NCBI GenBank assembly: GCA_018302185.1
Contig: JAGVZX010000091.1
Location: 1 to 12,434 of the forward strand
Source of the DNA: Candidatus Woesearchaeota archaeon
GTDB taxonomy: Archaea > Nanobdellota > Nanobdellia > Woesearchaeales > UBA10200
Direction: 5' to 3'
DNA: 12,434 nt
The notes beneath the pieces are model-generated. The model was not told the DNA's origin. It did not search any database and was given only the letters and a program-made list of their open reading frames with translations. A program made the position numbers and the translations under genes. Positions 1 through 4,959 of the stretch are shown here, in pieces (position 1 is the stretch's first letter; each line of letters starts with the position of its first letter).

Positions 1-684
1 ATGTTTAGTCTTGATTATCTTGCCGTCTTTAAGGTATTCAACCCTGTTGGCAGCGTTTGCAACATAGCTGTCATGAGTAACCATGATTATTGTCTTGCCT
101 TCTTTCCTGTTAAGTTTCATCAGGAAATCCATCACATTCTTTCCCGTGCTTGTATCTAAATTTCCAGTTGGCTCATCTGCAAGGATAACTTCAGGATTGT
201 TTGCAAGAGATCTTGCAATTGCCACTCTCTGCTGTTGTCCGCCAGAAAGCTCTGTAGGCCTATGATGCATCCTTTCCTGCAGCTCGACTAATGCAAGCAG
301 TTCCTTTCCTTTTTTTATCCTGTCTTCCTGAGAATAACCCTGAAACACCATTGGCAGCATTACATTCTCTATTGCTGTCAGAGTTGGGATAAGATTAAAC
401 TGCTGGAAGATAAAACCAATCTTCCTTCCACGGATTTGCGCAAGCTCTGACTCAGAGAGATGTGCAATATTATGACCATCCAAGAAAATTCTTCCTTTGC
501 TTGGCACATCTAGGCATCCTACCATATTTACGCAAGTGCTTTTGCCAGATCCAGAAGGTCCCATTATCGAGACAAACTCACCCTCTTTTATAGACAAGTC
601 TATTCCCCTAAGGGCTTTTACATCTACATTGCCCATCTTATATATCTTCCAGACATTTTCCAACTTGATTATTGTCTTTTTCAT
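1..684 (-). CDS. ABC transporter ATP-binding protein, MacB/LolD type (3' end off window)
   Basis: This is the nucleotide-binding subunit of an ABC transporter. It would hydrolyse ATP at the inner face of the membrane to drive a partner permease of the MacB/LolD/FtsE class. I translated 228 residues from the ATG at 684; the frame is still open at the left edge, so only the extreme C-terminus is missing. Visible motifs are Walker A GPSGSGKST (42-50), the Q-loop FIFQQFNL (Q94), the signature LSGGQQQR (146-153), Walker B VILADEP (166-172) and the switch histidine in MVTHD (H204). The N-terminal stretch with NVDVKALRGIDL and the sequence LADEPTGNLD are typical of the macrolide-exporter/lipoprotein-release branch. 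A GGAG at 694-697 on the minus strand lies nine bases before the start. No minus-strand terminator is seen between this gene and the regulator upstream, so co-transcription is likely. The permease is expected just beyond position 1. The family call is firm; the substrate is unknown. Confidence 0.95.
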   Translation of the reverse strand, partial: MKKTIIKLENVWKIYKMGNVDVKALRGIDLSIKEGEFVSIMGPSGSGKSTCVNMVGCLDVPSKGRIFLDGHNIAHLSESELAQIRGRKIGFIFQQFNLIPTLTAIENVMLPMVFQGYSQEDRIKKGKELLALVELQERMHHRPTELSGGQQQRVAIARSLANNPEVILADEPTGNLDTSTGKNVMDFLMKLNRKEGKTIIMVTHDSYVANAANRVEYLKDGKIIKTKH

Positions 685-721
685 AACCTTTTGCTCCGCA
701 AAAACTTAACCAAACCATCGT

Positions 722-744
722 GGTATCTCGTTCCGCTCGATACC
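722..744 (-). other. small inverted repeat in the ATPase leader
   Basis: GGTATC (722-727) and GATACC (739-744) form six-base arms around an 11-base loop, 38 bases before the ABC ATPase start. In a transcript running on from the upstream regulator it could fold as a short hairpin. There is no T-run after it, so it is not an obvious terminator. It may be a processing or translation-control site, or chance. Confidence 0.3.
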
Positions 745-798
745 TCAATTCAAGTTCACAACTTTCTTAAAAGCCATCTCCATTATTATATTTTTCAT
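745..798 (-). CDS. possible 17-residue upstream ORF before the ABC ATPase
   Basis: A tiny frame, MKNIIMEMAFKKVVNLN, begins in a sequence context identical over 17 bases to the start of the ABC ATPase and ends in TGA. It lies in the 140-base gap between the regulator and the ATPase. It could be a leader peptide, a relic of a duplicated gene start, or chance. It lacks the GGAG found before the ATPase. Low confidence. Confidence 0.2.
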   Translation of the reverse strand: MKNIIMEMAFKKVVNLN

Positions 799-824
799 AA
801 CCTTTTGTCTAATTTTTATTTTGT

Positions 825-1253
825 CTATTCCATCATCCTCTCGATCTTATAGCAGCAACTATTACAGTGCTCTCTTAGCGATTTCAGTTTCAATTTAGTC
901 TCTTTATCCTTAACATCTTTCTCTCTGCTTTCTATCAGCGCACTTAATGGCTGAATATTAAAGCGCATGATATTTTCTAAAACAGCATTGCTTTTCTCTA
1001 GGTTTGCAGAATAAGACTTTTTTCTCCCATCTTTTTTTGCAGATATAAATCCAAATGCTTCCAGTACAGTCAAACTTTGGCTCACTGTGCTTAATCCAAG
1101 ATTTAGCTCGTCCTTCAGCTGCTCCTGTGTCTTGCTGCCAAAAAAATACAATCTCCCAAAAATAATCCCTGTCGCAGAATTTAATCCTAATTTCTCAGTA
1201 ATATTGCCTAGATTAGAAATTATCTCTTCTATCGCCTTACTATTTTCTCTCAT
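825..1253 (-). CDS. GbsR/MarR-like winged-helix transcriptional regulator
   Basis: A 142-residue DNA-binding protein. Residues about 24-85 form a winged helix of the GbsR/MarR type: the helix around KTQEQLKDELNL, the recognition helix around GLSTVSQSLTVLEAFGF (53-69), and a basic wing KKDGRKKSY (73-81). The C-terminal part is a charged, probably coiled dimerisation helix ending in HCNSCC (129-134), three cysteines and a histidine that could bind a metal or react to oxidants. Start choice: the ATG at 1253 is preceded by another ATG at 1260 in a frame that stops at once, so 1253 is kept; no good Shine-Dalgarno is visible. The regulator lies upstream of the ABC ATPase on the same strand and probably controls that transporter. 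A shared TATA box and a paired palindrome at 1362-1392 suggest self-regulation. Family call good; ligand unknown. Confidence 0.85.
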   Translation of the reverse strand: MRENSKAIEEIISNLGNITEKLGLNSATGIIFGRLYFFGSKTQEQLKDELNLGLSTVSQSLTVLEAFGFISAKKDGRKKSYSANLEKSNAVLENIMRFNIQPLSALIESREKDVKDKETKLKLKSLREHCNSCCYKIERMME

Positions 1254-1298
1254 TTTTCATCTGTCTTCTGCTGCTCAAAAAATGATAAGGATAAAGTT

Positions 1299-1347
1299 GC
1301 CAAGAGCAGCTTTTGGGGGTTTAGAACTTTCCATTGCAGCTCTTGGC
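1299..1347 (-). other. leader hairpin followed by a T-run upstream of the regulator
   Basis: The arms gccaagagcagc (1299-1310) and gcagctcttggc (1336-1347) are complementary at 11 of 12 positions, with a 25-base loop. On the minus strand the hairpin falls inside the predicted ~128-base leader of the regulator and is followed, 16 bases later, by six T residues (plus-strand A-run 1277-1282). It could act as an attenuator or a processing site. The structure is visible; the role is inferred. Confidence 0.4.
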
Positions 1348-1361
1348 TATGATCTTAAATA

Positions 1362-1392
1362 TCTGAAATTTCAAATAATCTGTAATTTCAGA
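1362..1392. promoter_or_regulatory. candidate operator: paired palindromes next to the TATA box
   Basis: TCTGAAATT (1362-1370) and AATTTCAGA (1384-1392) are perfect nine-base inverted arms around 13 bases. Seen another way, there are two 10-mers of the same type, TGAAATTTCA (1364-1373, a perfect palindrome) and TGTAATTTCA (1381-1390), spaced 17 bases apart. They sit where minus-strand transcription from the TATA box at 1404-1411 would begin, a common place for an archaeal repressor to bind. The adjacent regulator at 825-1253 is the obvious candidate binder. Confidence 0.5.
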
Positions 1393-1403
1393 AACTAAGC
1401 TAG

Positions 1404-1411
1404 TATATAAA
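1404..1411. promoter_or_regulatory. TATA box readable in both directions
   Basis: TATATAAA on plus reads TTTATATA, the archaeal consensus, on minus. In the minus direction it would start the regulator transcript near 1381. In the plus direction it would start a transcript near 1434, at the foot of the large hairpin. Which direction is used, or whether both are, cannot be told from sequence. Confidence 0.55.
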
Positions 1412-1433
1412 TGTTTTTATTTTGCAGATTTAT

Positions 1434-1632
1434 GCTCGAAGTATTCGGCTCTCTCCTGAATTATGGTCAGCACCAATTTGCGAGGCTCTATCACAATTAC
1501 CATTTACCGAGGTCAGGGGGTTGTCCCTTACGGGGCTTGACCGATACAAGCCAAATACAAAGCAAGAGCCGAGCCGGTGCTGACCTCGCGTAGCGATATT
1601 CAGGAGAGAGCCGAAGTATTCGCAATATTTTT
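1434..1632 (+). ncRNA. candidate structured RNA: long GC-rich hairpin of unknown family
   Basis: A single large foldback with no credible coding frame. The outer stem is TTCGGCTCTCTCCTGAAT (1444-1461) with its perfect 18-base complement at 1598-1615. The second stem is GGTCAGCACC (1465-1474) with 1576-1585, perfect over ten bases. The third is GGCTCT (1484-1489) with 1565-1570. An inner stem GGTCA (1511-1515) pairs with TGACC (1538-1542), and GTCCC (1523-1527) can pair with GGGGC (1532-1536). A 12-base bulge at 1586-1597 holds its own mini-hairpin TCGC-GTA-GCGA. By hand count, 1437-1622 is about 52% G+C in strongly AT-rich surroundings, a common sign of functional RNA in AT-rich genomes. The plus strand is favoured: a TATA box at 1404-1411 predicts a start near 1434, and a T-run (1628-1632) follows the stem. 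It does not match SRP RNA, RNase P RNA, 5S or tRNA by eye. A miniature mobile element is the main alternative. Confidence 0.5.
1437..1622. repeat. 11-bp direct repeats framing the inverted-repeat element
   Basis: CGAAGTATTCG occurs exactly at 1437-1447 and at 1612-1622, the two outer edges of the foldback. Each copy is itself a near palindrome (CGAA-GTA-TTCG), so the repeat may simply extend the stem around a 3x3 internal loop. It also has the look of a target-site duplication around a short element with long terminal inverted repeats. No transposase gene is inside. Confidence 0.5.
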
Positions 1633-1637
1633 ATAAA
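1630..1637 (+). promoter_or_regulatory. TATA box of the 1661 gene (leaderless transcript)
   Basis: TTTATAAA ends 23 bases before the ATG at 1661, so the predicted transcript starts at or next to the start codon. It overlaps the T-run that would end the RNA upstream. Confidence 0.65.
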
Positions 1638-1660
1638 CAATCGATAAACTATACCACAAT

Positions 1661-2458
1661 ATGGATGAAGATCAAAAGCAACAAGGGCAAAAGAAAGAAG
1701 AAACACCTTCTCAGGATAATTTGGTAACTGACACTGATAAGATCACTTTTGCCGAAGAGAAGGAAGACTATGGCATCAACGACAAAAAAAGCATCAACGT
1801 CACTATAGTCAGCGTGATAGCTGTTGTTGTGATAATTGCAATAATCGCATCCATTCCTTATATCTACAATCCAGAGCCAAAGATATCAACAGGTTTAGTG
1901 AAGATAAATTCTCCTCATCCTAGTGCAGAGAAAGCAAAAGAATATATCTATAATAACATTGAGTTTAAGAGAGAAGGTGATTTCTGGTATGCTGACTTAA
2001 AGACTGGAAACACTATCTACAGCGCAGAGTTCTATTATGGGCCAAGAGAGATTGAAAATATACAGATAGCAGGAGAAAATGTATTTGGCACAGCATTCCA
2101 AAATGAGAAGCTTTATGTCACATTTGATCCTAATGAATCTAAATACTCTAGATCTGAGAACAATGAATCAACCATGAAGTTTGTTGCATTGGCAGTTGGC
2201 CAGATAGACACACATTTCATCAAGACATTCAAGAAACAGATTATTGCAGCGTGCACAAATGAGGAAGCGCCTGCATGCTTTGGCAGGCCAATAATAAATT
2301 GCGAAAACGCAACTGACACTGCAGTGATATTAGTCAAAGAAGCAGCTAAGCCAAAAATCACATTTGCAGGAAACTGTACTATTGTAGAAGGCAAGGAATG
2401 GGATCTGATAAAAGCAGCTGAAAACATGGTCATGAGAGCATATGCTATAATAGGATAA
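1661..2458 (+). CDS. single-pass membrane protein of unknown function
   Basis: I do not recognise this 265-residue protein. It has a charged, glutamine- and glutamate-rich cytoplasmic N-terminus (1-44), one strongly hydrophobic helix (about 45-69, VTIVSVIAVVVIIAIIASIP) and a ~195-residue domain expected outside the cell. That domain holds four cysteines (198, 206, 214, 239), which could form two disulfides, and several N-x-S/T sites (for example NES at 158-160 and 168-170, NAT at 216-218, NCT at 238-240) that would suit archaeal N-glycosylation. No catalytic motif is seen. The start codon is supported by a TATA box 23 bases upstream, which implies a leaderless mRNA. The gene ends one base before the methyltransferase, so the two are probably co-transcribed. 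The function is unknown; the membrane topology is reasonably clear. Confidence 0.8.
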   Translation: MDEDQKQQGQKKEETPSQDNLVTDTDKITFAEEKEDYGINDKKSINVTIVSVIAVVVIIAIIASIPYIYNPEPKISTGLVKINSPHPSAEKAKEYIYNNIEFKREGDFWYADLKTGNTIYSAEFYYGPREIENIQIAGENVFGTAFQNEKLYVTFDPNESKYSRSENNESTMKFVALAVGQIDTHFIKTFKKQIIAACTNEEAPACFGRPIINCENATDTAVILVKEAAKPKITFAGNCTIVEGKEWDLIKAAENMVMRAYAIIG

Positions 2459-2459
2459 G

Positions 2460-3101
2460 ATGGAAGAAGAACACTATTTCTCTAAACAGCCTAAGAGCAA
2501 GGAAATCCTTAAAAAAATAACTGCAAATATCAGGAATAATAACTTTGAGTTTTACACAGCATCTGGCGTCTTTTCTGCTGAGAAGATAGACACTGGCACT
2601 AGAATTTTGATAGAAAACATAATTATTAAAGAAAAAGATGCTGTCCTTGACTTTGGCTGCGGAATTGGTGTAGTTGGCATAGTGATAAAAAAATCATTTC
2701 CAGCTACAAAAGTCTATTTGACAGACATCAACGAGCGCGCAGTAAAAATCTCTCAAAAGAACGCAGAACTAAACGACATTACAAGTAATAATACGCTTAA
2801 TAAGAGCACAACTGGCAACATTGCATTTTTCCAAGGAAATCTATTTGAAAGCATCCCAAAAAACCTTAAATTTGACACAATTATCTCTAATCTCCCCCAA
2901 CACGCTGGAAGAAAAGTTTGCTTTGAGATAATAACAAAGTCAAAAGATTTTCTAAACCAAGATAGAACTTTACAAGTCGTCGCTCGCCATCAAAAGGGCG
3001 GCAAAGAGATAGAAAAGAAAATGAAGGAAGTGTTTGGTAACGTATCAACATTGGCCAAAGAGTCTGGGTATAGGGTTTATTTGAGCAAAAATACCAATTA
3101 A
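2460..3101 (+). CDS. class I SAM-dependent methyltransferase, RsmC/MJ0882-like
   Basis: A 213-residue Rossmann-fold methyltransferase of the MTS/RsmC type. From family memory it resembles Methanocaldococcus jannaschii MJ0882 along its whole length: an N-terminal HYFSKQPKS segment, FYTASGVFSAEKIDTGTRIL (31-50), the SAM-binding motif DFGCGIG (64-70), the acidic motif LTDIN (87-91), the catalytic-loop position ISNLPQHAG (142-150), and a C-terminal KEVFGNV...GYRVYLSK. Relatives methylate guanine N2 in small-subunit rRNA, so an RNA target is likely but not shown. The catalytic tetrapeptide, usually NPP-plus-one, reads NLPQ (144-147), which may change the substrate or activity. A short Asn/Thr-rich insert (107-120) separates two core strands. 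It starts one base after the upstream stop codon, with AGGA four bases before the ATG, consistent with translational coupling. Confidence 0.88.
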   Translation: MEEEHYFSKQPKSKEILKKITANIRNNNFEFYTASGVFSAEKIDTGTRILIENIIIKEKDAVLDFGCGIGVVGIVIKKSFPATKVYLTDINERAVKISQKNAELNDITSNNTLNKSTTGNIAFFQGNLFESIPKNLKFDTIISNLPQHAGRKVCFEIITKSKDFLNQDRTLQVVARHQKGGKEIEKKMKEVFGNVSTLAKESGYRVYLSKNTN

Positions 3102-3154
3102 AACATATATTTGTAGTGAAATTCTATTATTGTTAAATATAAGACAGATTCAAT

Positions 3155-3889
3155 TTACTCACTCGCACTTTCCCATAGTGCCTCAAAATACTTCCTGTAT
3201 CCATCTGCAATCCCTTTATTGTTTATCAATATCCCCAACGGTTGCTGCTCAGACAAGAATAATATCGCAGTCTTATTGCCAAAAATACGCAATGCTGCAT
3301 GGCTTCCGTATCTTTCAGGCAGAAATCTGATCATTTCATTAGGATACTTGACAAATCCACTTTTCTTAGAAAGCTCGTTATAAATAAGCCTTCTTTTCAT
3401 TTTCTTTTTTGTCATCTCTTCCATATAATGGTTTAGGTAATACTTCAGGATTTTCTCAATCTGCCCGCCTGGTCCATATCCTACATAATCTTTGCCTGTC
3501 CTTACAATATCCTCAAAGATTGTCTTGATTCCTTCAACGCCTTTAAAGAAGCTAACTTCAAGATCAGGATGCTGCTCTAATGCTTCCAACTTTGGAATCA
3601 AATCAACTATTTGCTGTCTTTTCTTATCAAGCATCTGCTTTCTTTCATCCAAGATTGTTAACAATCTTTCCGGTTGAGTTGCTTTAAAGAACTTTTTGCG
3701 GTTGATCAGTACATAGCTAACAAGCCCTTTTTGTATCAATCTTTCTATGCTATCATATACATTCCTTCTATGGATTCCTGATGCTTCAGTAATCTTCCCG
3801 GCCTGCGACTCTCCTGTCTTTAACAGTGTCAGATATACCTTGATCTCATTGGTAGTCAAGCCTAGTTCCTTAAATAATGATTTTATCAT
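3155..3889 (-). CDS. TrmB-family transcriptional regulator
   Basis: A 244-residue archaeal regulator. The N-terminal winged helix (about 1-65) has FKELGLTTNEIKVYLTLLK, the TrmB opening, and the recognition region EASGIHRRNVYDSIERLIQKG (35-55). A coiled-coil helix (75-105) links to an effector/dimerisation domain (110-244) with FFKGVEGIKTIFEDIV and GYGPGG. Family members bind sugars or other small metabolites and can repress or activate. Start choice: a longer reading from 3919 adds ten residues before the family start, but the ATG at 3889 has a Shine-Dalgarno TGAGG (3896-3900) six bases upstream, so 3889 is preferred. It is divergent from the split gene at 4095 and shares a TATA box region with it, so it may control that gene and itself. 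The ligand cannot be read from the sequence. Confidence 0.9.
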   Translation of the reverse strand: MIKSLFKELGLTTNEIKVYLTLLKTGESQAGKITEASGIHRRNVYDSIERLIQKGLVSYVLINRKKFFKATQPERLLTILDERKQMLDKKRQQIVDLIPKLEALEQHPDLEVSFFKGVEGIKTIFEDIVRTGKDYVGYGPGGQIEKILKYYLNHYMEEMTKKKMKRRLIYNELSKKSGFVKYPNEMIRFLPERYGSHAALRIFGNKTAILFLSEQQPLGILINNKGIADGYRKYFEALWESASE

Positions 3890-3895
3890 AATAAA

Positions 3896-3900
3896 CCTCA
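3896..3900 (-). promoter_or_regulatory. Shine-Dalgarno site fixing the TrmB start
   Basis: TGAGG on the minus strand, six bases before the ATG at 3889. It supports the shorter protein and argues against the in-frame start at 3919. Confidence 0.65.
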
Positions 3901-3944
3901 ATAAATAAGCTGATCGCAAAGCATACTAGCTAAGGTTTGTCGGC

Positions 3945-3957
3945 AGCAGCCACTGCT
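3945..3957 (+). other. small hairpin followed by a T-rich tract
   Basis: AGCAG and CTGCT are perfect five-base arms around CCA, followed on plus by TTCTTTT (3958-3964). It looks like a weak intrinsic terminator on the plus strand, yet no plus-strand gene lies just upstream. On the minus strand it falls in the TrmB leader, where it could act on translation. Confidence 0.25.
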
Positions 3958-4007
3958 TTCTTTTAAGGTTAATTCGTCTAAAAATAACTCTTAATTAGTC
4001 GCTAAAC

Positions 4008-4015
4008 TATATAAA
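4008..4015. promoter_or_regulatory. TATA box between divergent TrmB and split gene
   Basis: TATATAAA on plus (TTTATATA on minus). In the plus direction the start would be near 4038, within the inverted repeat at 4025-4047. In the minus direction it would be near 3985, giving TrmB a leader of about 96 bases. A-rich bases that could serve as the TFB site flank it on both sides. Confidence 0.55.
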
Positions 4016-4024
4016 TTTATCGCT

Positions 4025-4047
4025 TGTGGTGGTACTCTATCACCACA
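4025..4047. promoter_or_regulatory. candidate operator, 7-bp inverted repeat at the predicted start site
   Basis: TGTGGTG (4025-4031) and CACCACA (4041-4047) are perfect arms around nine bases, centred near the predicted transcription start of the 4095 gene. The neighbouring TrmB regulator is a likely binder. It could also form a 5' leader hairpin. Confidence 0.4.
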
Positions 4048-4094
4048 CTACTTAATAAAGGAACTGCCAGTTTTCATGTATAGAGGGTAATGAA

Positions 4095-4610
4095 ATGACA
4101 AGTATAGATTTAGTAGTTGAAGATAAGGTAGAACAAGGAAATGGTAATGTCCAAATTGACCAAGAGATAAATAGTCTTACTCCTGTTATGGCATCTAATA
4201 CAACTGAAGCTCTATTCTTGGCTGAAAGAATGCCTAAAGAGCTTAATTGGATTGCATCTTCTATTAGATATGTTGAAAAAGTTAATGGTAAAGAAAATCT
4301 AGGTAAAGCTATTAGGGATAATACACTTACTCAGGGTCAAAGAACTAGAATTTATGCTAGAGCATTGCCTGAATTAACAAGACAAGAGTATACTTCTATG
4401 GTAAATTGGATTATACCTTCTCTACAGAATAATGATACATTAGAGGCTATTGCATTTGCTTCAGATGATAGTTATTTACCACTATTTATTGCTTCACGAA
4501 TCGCTGATAATGAAGGTAAAAGTGCATTACAGGGTAGTAAGATTAACCAAAGAAAGCATTATACTGCTGCTGCAAGAATATTGCTAAAGCAGGTAATGCA
4601 TCAGGAATAA
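4095..4610 (+). CDS. unknown helical protein, first part of an apparently split gene
   Basis: I do not recognise this 171-residue product. It is predicted to be mostly helical and has no signal peptide or membrane segment. After a variable, acidic N-terminus (1-25) there are paired amphipathic helices (for example TEALFLAERMPKELNWIASS and IYARALPELTRQEYTSMVNW), as in helical-repeat scaffolds. The start has a good Shine-Dalgarno, GAGGG at 4083-4087, seven bases upstream. The frame stops at 4608-4610, but the next frame carries on with matching helical-repeat sequence. A single-base change between 4547 and 4607 would join them, most plausibly near 4577-4592, giving ...ARILLK joined to AGNASGIISVYAHC.... 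Codons here are richer in T-ending forms (act, tct, gct, aga) than in the flanking genes, a possible sign of a different origin. It may be one frameshifted gene, a sequencing error, or two coupled ORFs. Confidence 0.6.
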   Translation: MTSIDLVVEDKVEQGNGNVQIDQEINSLTPVMASNTTEALFLAERMPKELNWIASSIRYVEKVNGKENLGKAIRDNTLTQGQRTRIYARALPELTRQEYTSMVNWIIPSLQNNDTLEAIAFASDDSYLPLFIASRIADNEGKSALQGSKINQRKHYTAAARILLKQVMHQE

Positions 4611-4615
4611 TTTCA

Positions 4616-4924
4616 GTGTATGCTCATTGTATTATTAAAGACCATAATCCAGTTGAAGCAGTTAGTATATTAAATAAATATATTGGTTTAGTTAGAAAAG
4701 ATCCTGAAGCAGTGAGCATCTTAGCAACTATAGTCGAATTAATGTCAGAAGTTCCTGAGAATAATCAGTATGTATCTACTCTAAAATCTATTTTATCTCC
4801 CTTAAGTCAACAAGTATCTACAGCTGCAGAACCCTCAGCTTCGTATACTCTAAATTTATCAGATGGACATAAAGGCAGTATTGGTACTATAAGAAAGAAT
4901 GCCCTAGAAGTAGCACATAGATAA
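4616..4924 (+). CDS. unknown TPR-like fragment, second part of the split gene
   Basis: Read alone this is a 102-residue frame starting at GTG 4616, five bases after the upstream stop, with AGGA (4603-4606) nine bases before it, so re-initiation is possible. The same frame is open back to 4547 and supplies AGNASGIIS in front, which improves the fit to a tetratricopeptide-like helix pair (SVYAHCIIKDHNPVEAVSIL, then NKYIGLVRKDPEAVSILATI). That makes a frameshifted single gene the more likely reading. The C-terminal part (about 68-102) is Ser/Thr-rich and probably disordered. No function can be assigned. Confidence 0.5.
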   Translation: MYAHCIIKDHNPVEAVSILNKYIGLVRKDPEAVSILATIVELMSEVPENNQYVSTLKSILSPLSQQVSTAAEPSASYTLNLSDGHKGSIGTIRKNALEVAHR

Positions 4925-4959
4925 AACATTAATTTTATAATAACTTTATCTCTCTTCTC

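Larger units (their letters stand above)
677..807. repeat. 17-bp direct repeat covering a translation start
   Basis: The 17-mer tttttcataaccttttg occurs at 677-693 and again at 791-807, 114 bases apart. On the minus strand each copy reads CAAAAGGTTATGAAAAA. The first copy contains the ATPase start codon; the second contains the start of the tiny upstream frame. The next ~19 bases also match partly (about 12 of 19), which suggests a local duplication of a gene start. Confidence 0.7.
1254..1660. other. gene-poor intergenic stretch (407 bases)
   Basis: No convincing protein gene lies here. It holds, in order, the regulator's leader with a hairpin, the paired palindromes, the two-way TATA box, the large RNA or mobile-element foldback, and the TATA box of the next gene. 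Open frames across it are short and run through the palindromes, so I treat them as chance. Confidence 0.7.

Noticed and set aside
83..709. Two short plus-strand frames at 83-265 and 497-709.
   Set aside because: They lie opposite the ABC ATPase, whose motifs are complete on the minus strand.
1275..1334. A 19-codon ORF (MESSKPPKAALGNFILIIF) in the regulator's leader.
   Set aside because: It has no ribosome site and lies across the leader hairpin, whose pairing explains the sequence better.
1505..1542. The minus strand of the foldback apex (GGTCAAGCCCCGTAAGGGACAACC split over the loop) looks like the SRP RNA helix 8 motif with a GNRA loop.
   Set aside because: The invariant symmetric loop (GGUCAG opposite AGCAGCC) is not met: it reads GGUCAAG opposite ACAACC. 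There is no Alu-domain sequence, and the promoter and T-run favour the other strand.
1434..1632. RNase P RNA, 5S rRNA or tRNA at the GC-rich island.
   Set aside because: The conserved RNase P P4 sequences, the 5S layout and a cloverleaf with a TTC-type loop are all absent by eye.
3890..3919. Upstream TrmB start giving ten more residues.
   Set aside because: The extra residues are not part of the family N-terminus, and a Shine-Dalgarno points to the ATG at 3889.
4076..4090. A four-codon ORF (ATG TAT AGA GGG TAA) just before the 4095 gene.
   Set aside because: It overlaps the Shine-Dalgarno of the real gene and is too short to tell from chance.
4547..4607. Programmed -1 frameshift joining the two halves of the split gene.
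   Set aside because: No X-XXY-YYZ slippery heptamer in the required phase and no strong downstream stem. A mutation, a sequencing error or re-initiation is simpler.
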